Shown piece after piece: positions 23,044 to 36,300 of a stretch of 64,000 nucleotides of DNA. The DNA comes from Clarireedia homoeocarpa (taxonomy: Eukaryota > Ascomycota > Leotiomycetes > Helotiales > Rutstroemiaceae), in NCBI GenBank assembly GCA_001465935.1, contig LNKV01000020.1:813252-877251 (forward strand), given 5' to 3'. The translations under genes were made by a program, and so were the position numbers. Below the pieces are notes generated by a model, which worked only from the letters and a program-made list of their open reading frames with translations, was not told the DNA's origin and searched no databases. The first letter of the stretch is position 1. Each line of letters opens with the position of its first letter.

Positions 23044-25914
23044 CTACCACTTTGGAAGCTGAATTACACCAGCAGTCCCAGAAGCCCCCGTCGATGTTGG
23101 CAATGCAACGAAAGATTCGGTGTGAGTAGCCGAGGCAGTTCCAGAGCTCGAAAAGTTGGATGTAATTCTCAACATTCCTTCTGCGAGGTCAAGGTTTAAC
23201 AATGTTCTCCTGAACATCTCTAAGGCCGCTACAGGCTGGTAAAATGGCACTTCGTGACCTGTAAAAGTGTTAGCGTTTCAAGGTTCCTCGATTCTGGAAA
23301 GCAATGGGGCTCCAATTATTCGTCTGTTCATGCGAGTGGTGCTCCACCTCCCGAAAGAGCGCAGCGATCTAAGCGAGACCTCTCGATCACGTACCTGCTT
23401 CATAGATTCTCATAAAGCTGAAATTTCCAAATTGTCTAACTTCACCATACTCGGTCCCATCAACCCGGAAAGGTGAGTAGCCGGCTGCAGCAAATTCAGC
23501 TTGATGAGTGTAATTTACAGCCAAGGAAACCGCTTCCCCTCCGAACCACTAAGAACATTAGCGACGTTGAGTCGTCTTTGCGCCATGACTTACGTTGCAA
23601 ATATAATCCGCATCACCATAGAATAATGCTACCCTAACATCGTTTGCGAGAAGCATCTCCAGGTCTTCTAAGAAGTTGGGATAGACAAAATCTCCGGTTT
23701 GTTGGAAGGCATAGTACACTTCATCGTTGGCAGTCACGCTGTAGTTCAGATTGACACCAAGTGCGTTTTGCGTAGTAGCAAGATTGAGATAGTCAACGAA
23801 ATAATCTGGCGGGGTAGGATCACTGTAAGGTTGAGAGTCAGTAATGCCTCGCAGCATGATCTCTAGAATATACAAATGAAGAAAAGGATAACCAACCGGT
23901 AGGGATGTCTTATATCATATGTTCCTCGTCCTCCATAAGCATAGTAGACACCCTCAACGTCTATGTAAAAATAGTCTATTAGCAAATGCACCAGTATAGA
24001 AATTCGGGAAGTCGAGTGATAACGAGCGGCCTGCTTGAGAATGTAGATGCAGCCCAGATAAGGAAAGGACATAAATCGAGTCAAACACTATATATCATAA
24101 GGTTGAAGGTACTCACTGTCTCGACACATATTCTCTGCCTCAGTGCAAATAGCCTGATCCGCAACGGTGGTACGATTCGTGGTCCTGCAGCTTTTGACCT
24201 GGTCTAGGCATCCGCCGCTCATGTAGGTAGCAAACTTAGCATAGTTGTAGACTGTTTACATTAGTATAGCCTTACCCTAGTCAGACGCGAAACATACCAG
24301 TGTCATTGTATGCTTTAATACCATAAGTGTTATTGACAGCAAATTCGGGATAGCTACGGTTGAGTTAGCGAGGTAGATAGTAGACATATCGCCAAAAAGC
24401 ATGTAAATCATTGAATATTGCACAATAAGCCACAAAATTTTCTAACTTCCAAAACGTAAAAGTGTCTACTAGGACGACGTTCAAGAAAATTGGGAATTTG
24501 AATTCGTAGTGGCCAATGACTGACTACAACCTCGGGTGTAGAGTGTTGGAAACATAACTTACAAAGGAGCTTGGATATATTCATCAATGATACCGTTACC
24601 AACACCCAAGGTGTTGAAATTGAGTTGGATGCCGTCCACAGATCCATTCGCAATTGCCTGGTTTTGTTCGTAGAAGTAATTGAAGAAGGCTGGCCCATAA
24701 TGTCCACTATATGTTCGTTAGCTTCTGAATTCTTGTAAAAGTCTTGTTATTTGACATCTTGTATGGCATTTATTATTGCCATACACATATATAGGCATGG
24801 GGCCAAGCCACCACATATACTAAATTGCTCTGGGAAAACACTAATACTCACCCGTAACTTTCTGTCCAAAGATTGAACTCCTTAGATTTGATCTTAGAAT
24901 CCAATTGCGGAAGCCCTCCAAGAAACCCTTGCCTAGAAACACCACGAATTAGTAGCTTTCTGAAGAACGGCAGAACACGCTAGAAGATAGCATGAAATCA
25001 TGTGAGTACATGTACAAGGAATGGAGCTCGTGTATACGTTTTGTCACTTGCTATACAAGGACGCATTGCCCCTAGCTAGCCGAAGGACTCGCAGGAACAG
25101 CCCGCCTTTGATAGGGGAAAGCCAAGCCAGCCAAGAAATGTTTGTACTTACAGGACGTGCCATGCTGCTACGGCAGCTAGATCAGTGGTATCAAGAGCAG
25201 TAGCATTTATGACAGGGTATCGGCCTTGAGCACCTGCGAAAGAAGCATTCTCGAAGACAGCAGTGTCTTGTGTCATCTGTCAGTTGCGGAACATTTGAAA
25301 AATAATTTCAGGAGACGTACAGGGGTTTAAACTTCCAACTTGTTCGTTTCCATATGAGAAACCCACACCAAGTGGTTGTGAGAGGAACAGCATGTTCGAC
25401 ACTTCAGTCCATGAGTATGGATTGACTTGGGAAGTGAGATTTGCGGTGACGTTGCAAGGGCCGAGTTCTGAGAGTGTCAACAGAGTTCCAAACTTGTGTA
25501 CGTGCTTCCATACCTTGGAAAAGACCAATCATAGAATCAGATCCTGGCCCTCCATTCAACCACAGAGTGATTGGTGCATCCTGGGGATTGTGACGAGCCT
25601 CAAAAAACCAAAAGAAGGTATGAGAATTGCTAAATATGTTGAGCTTTGTTTAATCGACCAACAAGAGATACTCACGCATCAAGATCAATATACCCCGAAT
25701 ACGAATTTACACCTGGAGTTGTCTCGCAGACACCTTCTTTCCCCGGTTCCTTGTAACGGATTGTTACATTTTGAGGCGTCGTGATGGTCTTTACGCCAGT
25801 AGCGTTCGCTGGTAGGCCTCGAGCGTCTATGCTAGCCTGCAGATTTCTCTTAGTGATTTTGGCACCATTCACTACAGCGGACAGAGCCAATCCAGCTGCG
25901 ATTGGAAAAAACAT
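23044..25914 (-). CDS. Serine carboxypeptidase, peptidase family S10
   Basis: Secreted or vacuolar exopeptidase removing C-terminal residues. Twelve exons: 25914-25676, 25629-25514, 25467-25321, 25266-25152, 24932-24852, 24706-24563, 24353-24298, 24251-24117, 23960-23897, 23822-23594, 23548-23395, 23258-23044; 564 aa. A signal peptide covers about residues 1-18. Oxyanion/substrate motif LWLNGGPGSDSM is followed by the catalytic Ser231 in ESYGGHYGPAF, the Asp segment YGDADYICN (434-442) and catalytic His495 in GHEVPFYQP. The Ser codon motif is split across an intron. It resembles fungal carboxypeptidase S1. The Cys normally after GGPG is replaced by Ser-Asp. Intron 8 is longest at 156 nt among the later introns. 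This is the most intron-dense gene here. Confidence 0.93.
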
Positions 25915-26968
25915 TATTGAAATACTCCTCGCTGCTTAATTAACGATTAGACGCACTCAAGGGATAGCAAAGGGAGCATGGGACTGTCCATGATTTATAT
26001 CTGGGAAAACGACAAGCGATCTGCATAATTCTTAAGGACTTTCCTGAAGTGTTTAGCTCTAAATCACCATGCCTTACCTACAGGATGCACTACGTAAATG
26101 GCAGCATGGCTTCATGGCCATATTCGACTTGCGTAGCGGCGGCTCAACGTCTTGTAGATCCAATGGCGAACTAATACTGCACGATCTGCCCCGAAATGGA
26201 ATGTAGAAAGACATCTAGCCCAATGCAAACTTAAGAGATAAGAAAGGAACACTACTCTTTTCAATTAGCTAATGGTCCGGGAATGGTGCGTCCGAGACCC
26301 GCGGTCAGCATTTGCGCTATGCGGTCAGCGAGCGATTTTGCAGGCCTTTTGGTAGGCTACTCATCGAAATTTTTAGTAGCGAAGTAAATTCGAAATTATT
26401 GGGAACCAAATTCCGTCAGACTTACAAGGAATGCTTTGAGCCAAGGCCATATCGTCATATCTTCACGCCCCGGCAACAAAGAAGTCTGGATGCATGGTGA
26501 GGGGTAAATAAATTGAAGCAAACGAGCTGCCTTTCAAGGTCTAGTGAAGTCCGCCCCGACAGTCAGCATGCTGACGACCCGACACCATACCCGGGCAGGC
26601 TTTCACACTGCGCACTGTCTGTTTTCATGTTTGCTCACGTTTCTCTTTGCTTGTGGCTAAGAAGCCCTGGGTCGTGAGGTTTCTATCAAAGAACTAATGG
26701 CTTTTATGCTCTAGCTACATAGGCTGCTGATTGCAGTAATATCTCGAGTGTCAACTCAAGGTGTTCATCGCTCATTAAAAATCCCAATCCTCCCCCATCC
26801 CAACAAATCCATTGGCCTAACATGTTACCGAGTGTTGAATTGAAGAGGGATTCGTCATCTGCCTCTATTCCCAGAGCTGATCGACAAGAAATGTAAATAC
26901 CCCCGGAAAGAAACGCTCTAGGATGCTGCTAATTGATCTAATGTCCTCCAGACAATATTATTGCCAGC
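25915..26968. other. Intergenic region upstream of carboxypeptidase
   Basis: Just over 1 kb between two minus-strand genes. It contains the carboxypeptidase promoter and the Ran 3' UTR. No gene, tRNA or repeat is recognised. Confidence 0.65.
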
Positions 26969-27923
26969 CTACAGGTCGTTGTCATCTTCATCTGGAAGTG
27001 GCAAGGCCGCAGCGTCCTCCATTTCTTTGTTGTAAACCTTAAGAAGTTCCTCGTCAACTTGAGTTGTTGGTGGTGCCAACGCGGGAGCAGCAACGAATTC
27101 CTAGAACATATTAGCTGTTTTCCATGGATGTCAAGCAAAAAGAACGTACCAAAGTTGGGTTGCCAACAAGCTTTCGCGCCAACCACAAGAAAGGCTTCTC
27201 GAAGTTGTAATTGGACTTGGCGGAGATATCATAGTATTGCAAGTTCTTCTTGCGATGGAATGTGATAGTCTTGGCCTTGACTTTACGTTCCTTGACATCA
27301 ACTTTGTTACCAGTAAGAACGATAGGGATATTCTCGCAGACACGGACTAAGTCACCTGTTTCAAGCTAATTAGCACCTCAAAAACAGAGCAGACACTGCA
27401 ACAGAACTTACGGTGCCAGTTCGGGACGTTCTTGTAAGTAATACGCGAGGTGACATCGAACATAATGATACCACATTGTCCGTTAATGTAGTAACCATCA
27501 CGAAGACCTCCGAACTTCTCTTGTCCAGCCGTGTCCCAGACATCGAATTGAATGTTACCCAAGTTCTGCGCCTATCAGTTTATGTTTTTCGCTTTAAACC
27601 GGAGTGGGAAGGAATTCTTATCACATACAGTGGTGAAACCAAGAGGGTGGACTTCGACACCGAGAGTGGCGATATATTTCTTCTCGAATTCACCAGTCAA
27701 ATGGCGCTTGACGAAAGTAGTCTATTTGATGATTAGCGTGTGTTCATGGATGGATGGCGGTCCTGCTGCCGTTGGAATGGAGCGCATTTCTATGTCTTGA
27801 TGACATCAACCGTAGAGATGGCAATAGCAGCAGCTGCAACCTCGAAGAGCGTACCTTTCCAGTTCCTCCGTCACCAACAAGCACAAGCTTGAAGGTTGGC
27901 GTTCCGGCATTTGCTTCCGCCAT
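26969..27923 (-). CDS. ran: Ran GTPase (Gsp1/Spi1 orthologue)
   Basis: Nuclear-transport GTPase. Exons 27923-27855, 27721-27629, 27565-27412, 27355-27150 and 27100-26969 give 217 aa, the normal Ran length. G1 is GDGGTGKTTFVKRH (split by intron 1), switch II is WDTAGQEKFGGLRDGYY, G4 is TGNKVDVKERKVKAK and G5 is YYDISAKSNYNFEKPF. The C-terminal helix ends in an acidic DEDDNDL, as in other Ran proteins; there is no prenylation CaaX, which separates it from Ras/Rab. Every exon junction keeps frame. The first intron is longest (133 nt), in line with 5' introns of highly expressed fungal genes. Confidence 0.97.
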
Positions 27924-28669
27924 GGTTGTTGGATGTAGTTGTTGGGAGAAAAAAGTGGTTTAGATAGAGCCTCGTAGGAACCGATACTGTTCTTGATGAT
28001 TAATTCAAACCCCAGTAACCAAGGACAAAGAAACCGCAAAGCCGCAATACTTTCGATGGCGGATAGAATGAAGAAAACGGAAGGGGTACCTGTTATCGCT
28101 GAAATTTCGTTGTGGACGTCGTGGAGTAGGACTTGATTTACTAAGGATGGGAGAATGTTTTGATTACAACGAGCTAAAACTTAATGGAACGTTGGCGAAA
28201 AAAATCCTGCCCAGGCAGAAATGCTTGTCAAGTCACGTGCACATTGCCGAGATTCTTCTTGGAAGTTTTTCCACAATTCCCTATGACATTTACAGAGTTT
28301 TTTTCGGCTCGTAGAATCCACCTGTTATTGTTCAGTACTCTTTGTAGGCAATTAAGATAATCTAGTGCGCCAGGACTAGTCTTCCACCTGCAAGTTCTTC
28401 TATCCTCATATTTCAGGCTCCTGGAGGATACGCTGCTCTGAATCGCTGGATGCCCAACTATCGACGCATCCGTACAATAAGGTTAAAGGGCCACATCGAT
28501 GTTTGTTTACTGAACTAGAATATTCAGACTGATGCTCTTCTAGGCACGTAGACCTTTCGCGAGGCGTCCACCTGATCTTGCAGACATGGAAGCTCCGAGT
28601 TCCTACGTCGTGCTGTGTCAACTTCCTATGCGCAGAGCTCTTTCATTCGAGATATCCATGTCGCAACAT
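27924..28669. other. Ran upstream region
   Basis: About 745 bp between Ran and the 3' end of the PSMD9 gene, both minus strand. It must carry the Ran promoter and leader. No other gene is supported. Confidence 0.65.
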
Positions 28670-29537
28670 TCATAATGGCAGGATATGGCAGCCAAGTAGA
28701 CCTCTGCCACCCCAATCACGCCGTGGCATGAGCGTAAGTTGTAGTTCCTGTCGACCAAGATTTCGTGATACTTTGACCATGATCTCACTCTGCGATGGAA
28801 AATAGATTAGTGAAGGTCTTGGCTTATTTAAGTGACAGACTTACACCCTCATTTCCTTGTACACACTCCCCTACTCGTTTGAGCCCATCGTGATTTGTAT
28901 GATTGACGTAGCCAAAATTCCTAATCACATCTCCAGCTTTTAGGCCCGCAGAATCAGCCGGGCTTCCAGCTGCAACGCTATTTACTCTCGCAAATGGTAT
29001 GTCTAATGGCGCTGGCTCATCAAATGTAGGTACAATCCGATCAGGTTGCACTTCGTTGTTGGCAGTTTCGTCTGTTGGTGGGTTCTCAGCAAGTCGGGCA
29101 AAGTGCTCATGGAGATGCTTTTCGATGATGCTCATAAGAGATTTGTAGTCATTTTTAAGATGGATAATTCGCGATCGAGTAGTTCTGACTGGCTGGTATG
29201 TCAGCCTAATACATTGATCAGTCAATTTCAAAGGTGTATACTTTGCGCCACATCCAAATCTGCTCGAGGAAACCCGTCAGGAGTCAGGAGTCTCGTGTTC
29301 ATATCAACACTATGCTGGCAGAGATTAGCACGAATTCTTATATGCGCACACTATACCTGCCGAGTCTAGGACGCTGCTCAGAGCTTTGATCTCAGCTTCG
29401 ATGTCGTCTTTCTTTGCCTGGAGTTGCGCAAAGGTTAAGCCATCAGTTTGCATGCCATTTGTGCTGGCTCGTCCGGAAATTGGGCCTGATGGAACGGTAG
29501 GGGCGTGTAGATTCTCCATATCTAAAGGTAATCCCAT
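28670..29537 (-). CDS. nas2: 26S proteasome assembly chaperone PSMD9/Nas2 (PDZ)
   Basis: Chaperone that holds the Rpt5 ATPase during base assembly of the proteasome. Exons 29537-29352, 29314-29242, 29188-28845 and 28789-28670 give 240 aa. The N-terminal coiled coil (LQAKKDDIEAEIKAL) leads into VDMNTRLLTPDGFPRADLDV, the family signature, then RTTRSRIIHLKNDYKSL. The PDZ domain carries FARVNSVAAGSPADSAGLKAGD, and the protein closes with the conserved WGGRGLLGCHILPL. Intron 1 requires a GTGTGC donor at 29351; the stronger-looking GTATAG site six bases upstream gives a stop right after the splice. The final exon was needed to complete the PDZ domain. Confidence 0.9.
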
Positions 29538-30262
29538 TTCCCGTTGTGAGTTGATAAGTTATCGGTTTTCTATTCCCAAGAGATTCTTTCCTCAGCCTTG
29601 CAATGAAAGGGAGATCAGGCTGCGAATCTTTGACGCGTCGAAATGGAGGGGTAGAACTAATGTAATAGCAGGCGATGATGACTAAGCAACCCCCTCAGAC
29701 TGGTGGACTTAATGAGATAGCCCTTGCAACCTGGTCTGGGGAAGTCCTGTCAATCCTTCGAACACTTGAACACTTACCATGTTCACATTCTCAAGGACTG
29801 TTTCCAAGTGGAAATCTAAGGAGATTGGCCATGAGAGTCCTCATTTTACTTTGTGGAAAGGTCGTGGGACCATCCCTAATAGACCAAGGCTCTCACGTCA
29901 CTCAAGGTGAGTAACCCAATCGTCCTTCACTGTAGATATGATATAATATTTGTCGAGTGCATGATGGATAAAAGCTCCTTGCACTCTTTACGGAATCAAG
30001 CTTCCCGAAGTCTACGGAACTGTTCTTTCTTCTACTGGTTTAGAGAGCTGCCACTTTCCATTTCAGCGCCTTCCAGTTCGGATGGCTCCTGCCTTTGATG
30101 TATTTATGGTGGTGACTCTACTATAATTCTCTGGCATATGATAGCACAATCTTCTCAAGTGCAACGTCAGGGCGAGTTTGTTGGTACATTGGAACAGTTT
30201 TGCATCTCACATTTTGCCCCTTTTGCTTCCTTTTGCTCACACTTCGCTCCCTTTTGCCTACA
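29538..30262. other. Divergent promoter between PSMD9 and RhoGEF genes
   Basis: 725 bp between two divergent start codons. The two short frames inside have no ATG-supported protein-like content. No repeat stands out. Confidence 0.65.
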
Positions 30263-33200
30263 ATGGACTTTTTTGGTCGAGATAGTATTCATCTTGGTAC
30301 AGCAACAGTAACAACAACTTGCTCAACTCATTGCTCTACGATTGACCACGAAGGTTCGCCAACATTTTCGTCCGCGAATCAAATTTTGAGAACAGACACA
30401 TTTGAAGTTGGCCATGAAATTGTTAATAGCAAAACCACTAATACAGAATTAAATAATGCGCAATGCGGTGGATCCACGACCAGTAGCAGTCTTGGCAGTA
30501 AGGGATCCAACACTCTGGATAACTTGTATGCGCTTGGGATGTTGGCTATGGACGACATGGCCCAAGATGAAGAGATTTGGCATCAGCGATTTTCATTAGG
30601 AGGCGATGAAGAAGAGTCTTCCAATCGCGACTCCTTGCCAATAGATGCGAGCCCATTTGAGAAATGGCTCAAGACTATACATCGACGAGCTGCGCATCGA
30701 AAAACCATTAGTTGCGACTCACCTCGGATGATTAGAGAATTGGGTCTCCATGATAATCCCGCTACTCGGAGTCGACAAGGGCACAGGAAATCAAATTCGG
30801 GGAGCTCATTTGGGTTCGTCACTAACATGAAGAGTGTCGGTACTAGCCTTGCAAGTATTAGCATCATCGCACCCCGTTCAAGAACCGGAGCTTCTTCTCG
30901 ACAGCAAAGAACCGACTATAGCAGTAAAGCATCATACGCTGTAAGAGTCTACTTATTCGATATCACATTCTGAACATGCTTGATATACTATACTCCTTAC
31001 GATCGTGGATACTAATTTGGTATTTTAGGGAAGAGCTTCAGAGGACAACATCAACATCGCACGAGGCATGATCATCGACCAGGCTGTGGCCAAACGAGCA
31101 GAACGACGTCAAAATGTTATCGGAGAAATTCTTGCTACGGAAAAGGACTATTTGGATGACGTCCAGGCCCTCATACGCGTATGTTGCGAGCCACTATGTT
31201 TCCGATGATCCACTAATCGCCTGCTATTCAGGTTTTTGATGGCTTTCTTGTTACTGTACCCATACTTTCCCGAAGTCTGAGAAAGTCTATTGTTCTCACA
31301 CTGAAAGATATATGGAGTTTGAATAATGATCTCTACCGAGAAGTCGCCAGTATTGTATCTAAATGTCAGAAATACACGACTCAGGATCCTTCAGGAAAGC
31401 CCATAAGCAAAGGACACAAGAGATGGCAGAGTCTTGGGGGAATACCCAGTGACCTTGGCCAACAATACCATCTCGGTGATCCAAAGGTGGCAGGGGACAT
31501 TGCAAAGATATTCGAGTCAAAGGTAAATATATCACCATCATTGTCGAGAATATTACCCGCTAACGCATTTCTAGGTCCACCGTTTTTTCGTGTATGAGCC
31601 TTATGGAATTATGTTTGCGGAGGTGCTATCGCAGGTCAATACAACATATCGGACCACAGACGAATGGAAAGATCTCAACCTGGCAATTCAATCCACAGAA
31701 GAATTGATTGCATCCATTGACGAACGTAAAAGTGGCACACGCAAATCGAGAAGCTTCATGGACTACTTCATCAAGGTATGTCGTTCAATCAGTTTTATTG
31801 TAGGTCAAGCTGACGATCTACAGCCGGTGCAACGCATTGCAAAGTACGAGGTTTTATTTGGCAGGCTTCTTGAAGAAAGCCCGGTTTGCGACTGCCCCGA
31901 ATCTTCAATGCGGGTTGAGAATGCCCTCTTCAGGATCATAGAGGCTCACAAAGCAATGGATGCAACGGCTGGCAACCACAAACTAGGAGCTGCAATGTCA
32001 AGAACGTGGTTATTACAGGATCGTTTGGTATTTGCAGACCAGGTTCGTTCAAGTTACATACCATATAATTCTGCATCTTACTAACTAAATAACCAAAGCC
32101 TGAGAGTAGATCACAAGATAAGATTCGAACTCTTGATCAAATCCATCTATGTGGCGTTCTCCATGCTTCTTGGCAGACAAAAGAGAGCACGGTGGGTCAA
32201 AATGTGACGGGTCAATATCTTGTTGCACTTTTATACCAAAAGTTTTTCGTCCTTGCATCGGACAAGCAGGATCAAGTATACGTGGTACAAGCATGTATAC
32301 CGACTTGTGAACTGAAGGTAGAGGAGGTGGATAATGGCAAAGGTAACAATTATTTTCTAGGTTACTATCATCTTCAATATGTTCTAATCGTGTTGACAGG
32401 CCTACAGTGTCATACGGCGCCCTATTCTTGGAAACTAGTCTTCGAGCATCATTGTCAGCTTTTTGAAATTACATTGAGCGCATGCTCTGCGAAAGAGGAA
32501 CTCGAATGGAAAAGTCGTCTTATCGATCGTTCGGAGAAAGAAGGCGGAAGCACTGTGGTAAAAGCTATGCTCGCATCGTTATCTTTAAACATTAAACCTA
32601 TGGGCATGGTATATGGTAAACCAGGTATGTTGCATAATTCATTTGAACAATATCATGATATTGAAACTAACCATGTCAGGCACAATCGCCCGACGCAACT
32701 CCATTCACCGGGCTACTACTATCGCTGGTCAAACCACCGTCCTTGGCCACGTAATCATCAAAAACACCAGCGCAACAACTGACATCCTTAATTCCCCTTA
32801 TCAGGCCACGATCAACCGCTCTCAATCCCTACAGGCAACCCATCGTCCCACAGTCCTCGCCCCTTCCCGTACCGAACGCATCCGTCTCGAAACTCTCCTC
32901 TCCGACGTCTGGACGCGCGATATCCTCCCTTATCCAGGCATGTCTTCTCGTCCCCGTAACGAGCATCCTGTGCGTGTTTCCGCTTCATCCATGATGCGCA
33001 AACTCAGCAGTCATGCGAGTATCTCCAGCATCACGAAGCGCTCGTCTAGTATGGCTAGTTTGCATAAATCTTCTACAGCAGGAGCCTCAGCAGCAGCAGT
33101 GGGGTTAGGAGTAGGAGGGTTAGAAGATCACTTCGCTACGGAACTCGATACCTTGAAACCGTCCTCGTTATCGACGTGTACAGGGGTCTTGAGACATAAT

Positions 33201-33641
33201 TCGAGCGAGACGATGCAGATGTCTGACTGTGAAGCGCAGGGCAATGGGGTCTCGAGGTTAACGGTTATTTTGGATGAGAAGGAGAGTGCGTTGGGTGAGG
33301 TGGCGGTGGGGATAGGACGAGGGTCAGGTTCATTGGGGAGGTTTGCTTCATTTGGGAGTAAGAGAAGTTGGGGACAGGAATCTGGGAGATCGAAGGCGCC
33401 GTCGAGATCGCTGAGTGGGAGTAGTGTTATTAAGAGTGTGGTTTCAGTGGTAGGGACTGGGACGGGGGAGATTGTGGAAGTGGTGGGTGTGGGTATGGGA
33501 GAGGATGGGAAGGAGAAGGAGAATTTACCGCAGGCTGAGGGGCTGGATGGGAGTGCGAGTTTGGGAGGACAAAAAAAAGCGAAGTTGGGAGGGAGGAATA
33601 GGGGGTTGTTGATTGATGGGTTTAGAAACTTTTTTCGTTGA
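30263..33641 (+). CDS. Rho guanine nucleotide exchange factor (DH-PH type)
   Basis: Activates Rho-family GTPases for polarity or wall signalling. Exons 30263-30940, 31029-31178, 31232-31522, 31575-31775, 31824-32042, 32099-32342, 32400-32624 and 32680-33641 give 989 aa. The N-terminal 240 residues are Ser/Thr-rich and disordered. The DH domain starts near residue 245 with RRQNVIGEILATEKDYLDDV (conserved region 1) and reaches PVQRIAKYEVLFGRLLE (conserved region 3 helix). A PH-like region follows (about 510-660; GVLHASWQTK, LVALLYQKFFVLAS, WKLVFEHHCQLFEITL). The last 320 residues are Ser/Gly-rich; codons after about 33100 turn strongly G-rich. No BAR, CNH or DEP domain is visible, so it is not a plain Rom2 or Cdc24 orthologue. 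The start at 30263 is the first true ATG in frame. Confidence 0.86.
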
Positions 33642-35440
33642 GGTATAGGGATAGGGGGTGGCGGCATGGCTATGGTATCACTTTTTTTCTTCGGGGGGGC
33701 CGTCGTTTGTATTTTATTCTGCTGTATGGTATATCCATTTCTCCTTGGGGCACTGATATAGAATAAAGGGGAGGGGCACTTCTAAAGAAGAAACGGAGGT
33801 CGAACTACTGGTTTGGTAGTATGCAATTATTCAGCTTGTTTCTTTTGGTTTTATTCTATGAAGTGATAAGTTACAGTGAACTGATTCAACCTGTCCGTTT
33901 CAACAATGGGCGTTGGGCGGGAGCGAGCATTCGAAGCCACTCGGTAGGAATGGCTGCGTGGTCTTTTTTCTACTTTGTGTTTGTTCAATGAAATAAATGG
34001 ATTCTTTACTCTAGTGCAGTTCTAGTGTTTGTTGTTGTAATGTAACGAGCAAATGATTTAGACGCACGCACGATCAACGCGCAGGTCATACATACGTACA
34101 TACATATCATGCATGTATGTTGAATGCGGATCCGGGAGCGGATCTTTTCGGGGCGAGAGGCGGTTGGATTGGGAGGGACAAGGGATGTGTTTGTTAGTGA
34201 TTATGTAGTTAGGCTTCCCGGCAAGCGGGGTTGGGGGTGTGCAAGTGAGCGATGGTTGGTTTTGTTTGTGGGAAGTAACTGCAGGTACGCTTTTCACGTG
34301 TATTGAGATCGGGAGGGATGAGGCTGTCTTTGTTGTGGTGTGGAGTGTGGGTTGTCGACTGTGGAGTGATCTTCGTGTAATGTGGTGGGTAGGTACGATG
34401 TAATAGACCCAGTATCTTGGGTTAGGACGCTCGATTGAGGCGTAAGCAGAATATTGGACGCGAGCGTACGAATTAGGAACAACACGATTGCTGATGTAGA
34501 AGCTAGAGTGGTTAGGAGAAAATGGGGTGTTTTGAAAGTCCTCATTCCATGGTGTCGGCGCGTAAGGCTTCCAGATTGGGAACATTGGCACTGCTTGAGG
34601 TAGTCGCCGAATGTCTCAAACCCTATCATTTGCATGACGTAAAACCAGCCTTAAGGGATACCAGATCAACAGATATTGAGTTCTAGACATCAAACGTGGT
34701 GTATGTATAGATGGCCTTACAGAGGACCAAATGTTTGTTGGTCCTGAATCGGTCATAATGCTGAGCAGCGACGGCATCAAGAGCAAGGAGGTATATAGCT
34801 GTTAACCGAGGAAGTAGCATGGAAGAGATAGTAATAGTAGAACGACCATACGATGTTATTTGCTCCAGGCGCGGTCACTGGTCTTCCATCAATGGAACTA
34901 TCCCTTGCGAGCAATGTATTCCGTGGTTCATTGATTGAGGTCTGCGCTCGAATATGGTAACAAAGATATTATATACGAAGTAGCAAATCGACGACTTCAT
35001 CGAAATAGAGTTTCTCGCGCGACTGCACTCTGCACTCCACACTATAAAGAGCATCAGCACAACCCACATTCAATCCTGCTGACGGATGGTTTGCATTTGT
35101 TGAAGATGGGGCGTTAATAGAAGTAGGTATTAATATGGCGGCAGGAAATATTTCCCAAATCCGCAGGGACACTATTGGCAACAGCTGTCAGCAGGTCAGG
35201 TGATGCGCAGTTCGCGCAGCACGCACAACTCGCAGATGGCAGACTTAGCTCGAAAAGTACTAACGTATACAGTAGGAAGCACTGGCATTGCAGTGCACAG
35301 ACGATGTGCCGACTGTGCTCGACGTGCTGTATTTCCAGCTGCACGGGAGGATAAGCAATCACTGATAAACGATGCTCCGCATTGGTTCTTGATGCTGTCT
35401 CAGTCCACCTGCATGCATGTACTCTCATATCTTCATCACC

Positions 35441-35486
35441 AAAAAAGAAGAAAAAAGAAGAAAAAAGAAAAAAAGAAAAAAAGAGA
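35441..35486 (+). repeat. Homopurine A/G tract
   Basis: 46 consecutive purines made of A6GAAG-type units, preceded by a pyrimidine-rich stretch. Such tracts can form triplex DNA or slip during replication. There is no coding function. Confidence 0.9.
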
Positions 35487-36191
35487 TCTCCATGCATAAC
35501 AGCAAAACTAATGTACGGAAAGGGTGGAGAAAGTGATACATAGCTTTGATGGCCCCCAAGCCCTGCGGATATGAAGTGATTTTTACGTGCCGCCCATATT
35601 CCTGCTGGTCTCAACCGGCGCCAGCTTTTGAGTGTCCCGACCAATCCAATGTCCCGAAGAAAGCGCGCTGGCTCGGGATAACGGTGACAGCGTCCGTTGT
35701 GGCTTTCTCATCGATCCCGACACGGGCCATTGAGAATTCGAGGAACCTCCGACTCGGGTCACAGTCGCTTTTGCAGTAATTGCAGTCCTGCACCGTGATC
35801 TACTGCACAAATATGCAATATACCAAGTAGACTTTGGCCTAGGACGACCGGATGTGTACAGAATAGACAAACGGGAGGGCTTGGTGGGCTTGGTGGGCTT
35901 CTCGGACGACGAGCTTTTCACACCGCTCCTGTAGCTGGCATACGAATTTCATCCGAATTTCTAGATTTGGCTCGGGACTTTGCGTCGATGTGACATTCAA
36001 GGGTTTCCAAGTCCAATGGCCGGTTGTTATTCTACTCGAGCTGCGGAAGTACTGTACGAAGTATTCCGAGGCAGCAGAGTACGGAAGTACCAGGGAATAT
36101 ACACAAGTGGTTACGGAGTAAGAAATAACCAGGAACAGACCGATGAGCATCGCATGGATTAATTGACGCAAATATACTATATACAAAGTAA

Positions 36192-36300
36192 CACTACGAA
36201 GTACACAAATACAAAGTACCACTACAAAGTACACAAATACAAAGTACCACTACAAAGTACACAAATACAAAGTACCACTACAAAGTACACAAATACACTA
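36192..36300 (+). repeat. 28-bp tandem repeat, nearly 4 copies
   Basis: Copies at 36192-36219, 36220-36247 and 36248-36275, then a partial copy. Each unit contains CACTACAAAGTACACAAATA and ends CAAAGTAC; the first has one G for A change. It is followed by a GGCAAGGGGT direct repeat (36310-36335). A frame reads through it but looks like repeat-derived noise. Confidence 0.9.

Noticed and set aside
34058..34635. 177- and 113-codon minus-strand frames
   Set aside because: Overlapping in different phases with low-complexity Pro/Thr/His content; no family features.
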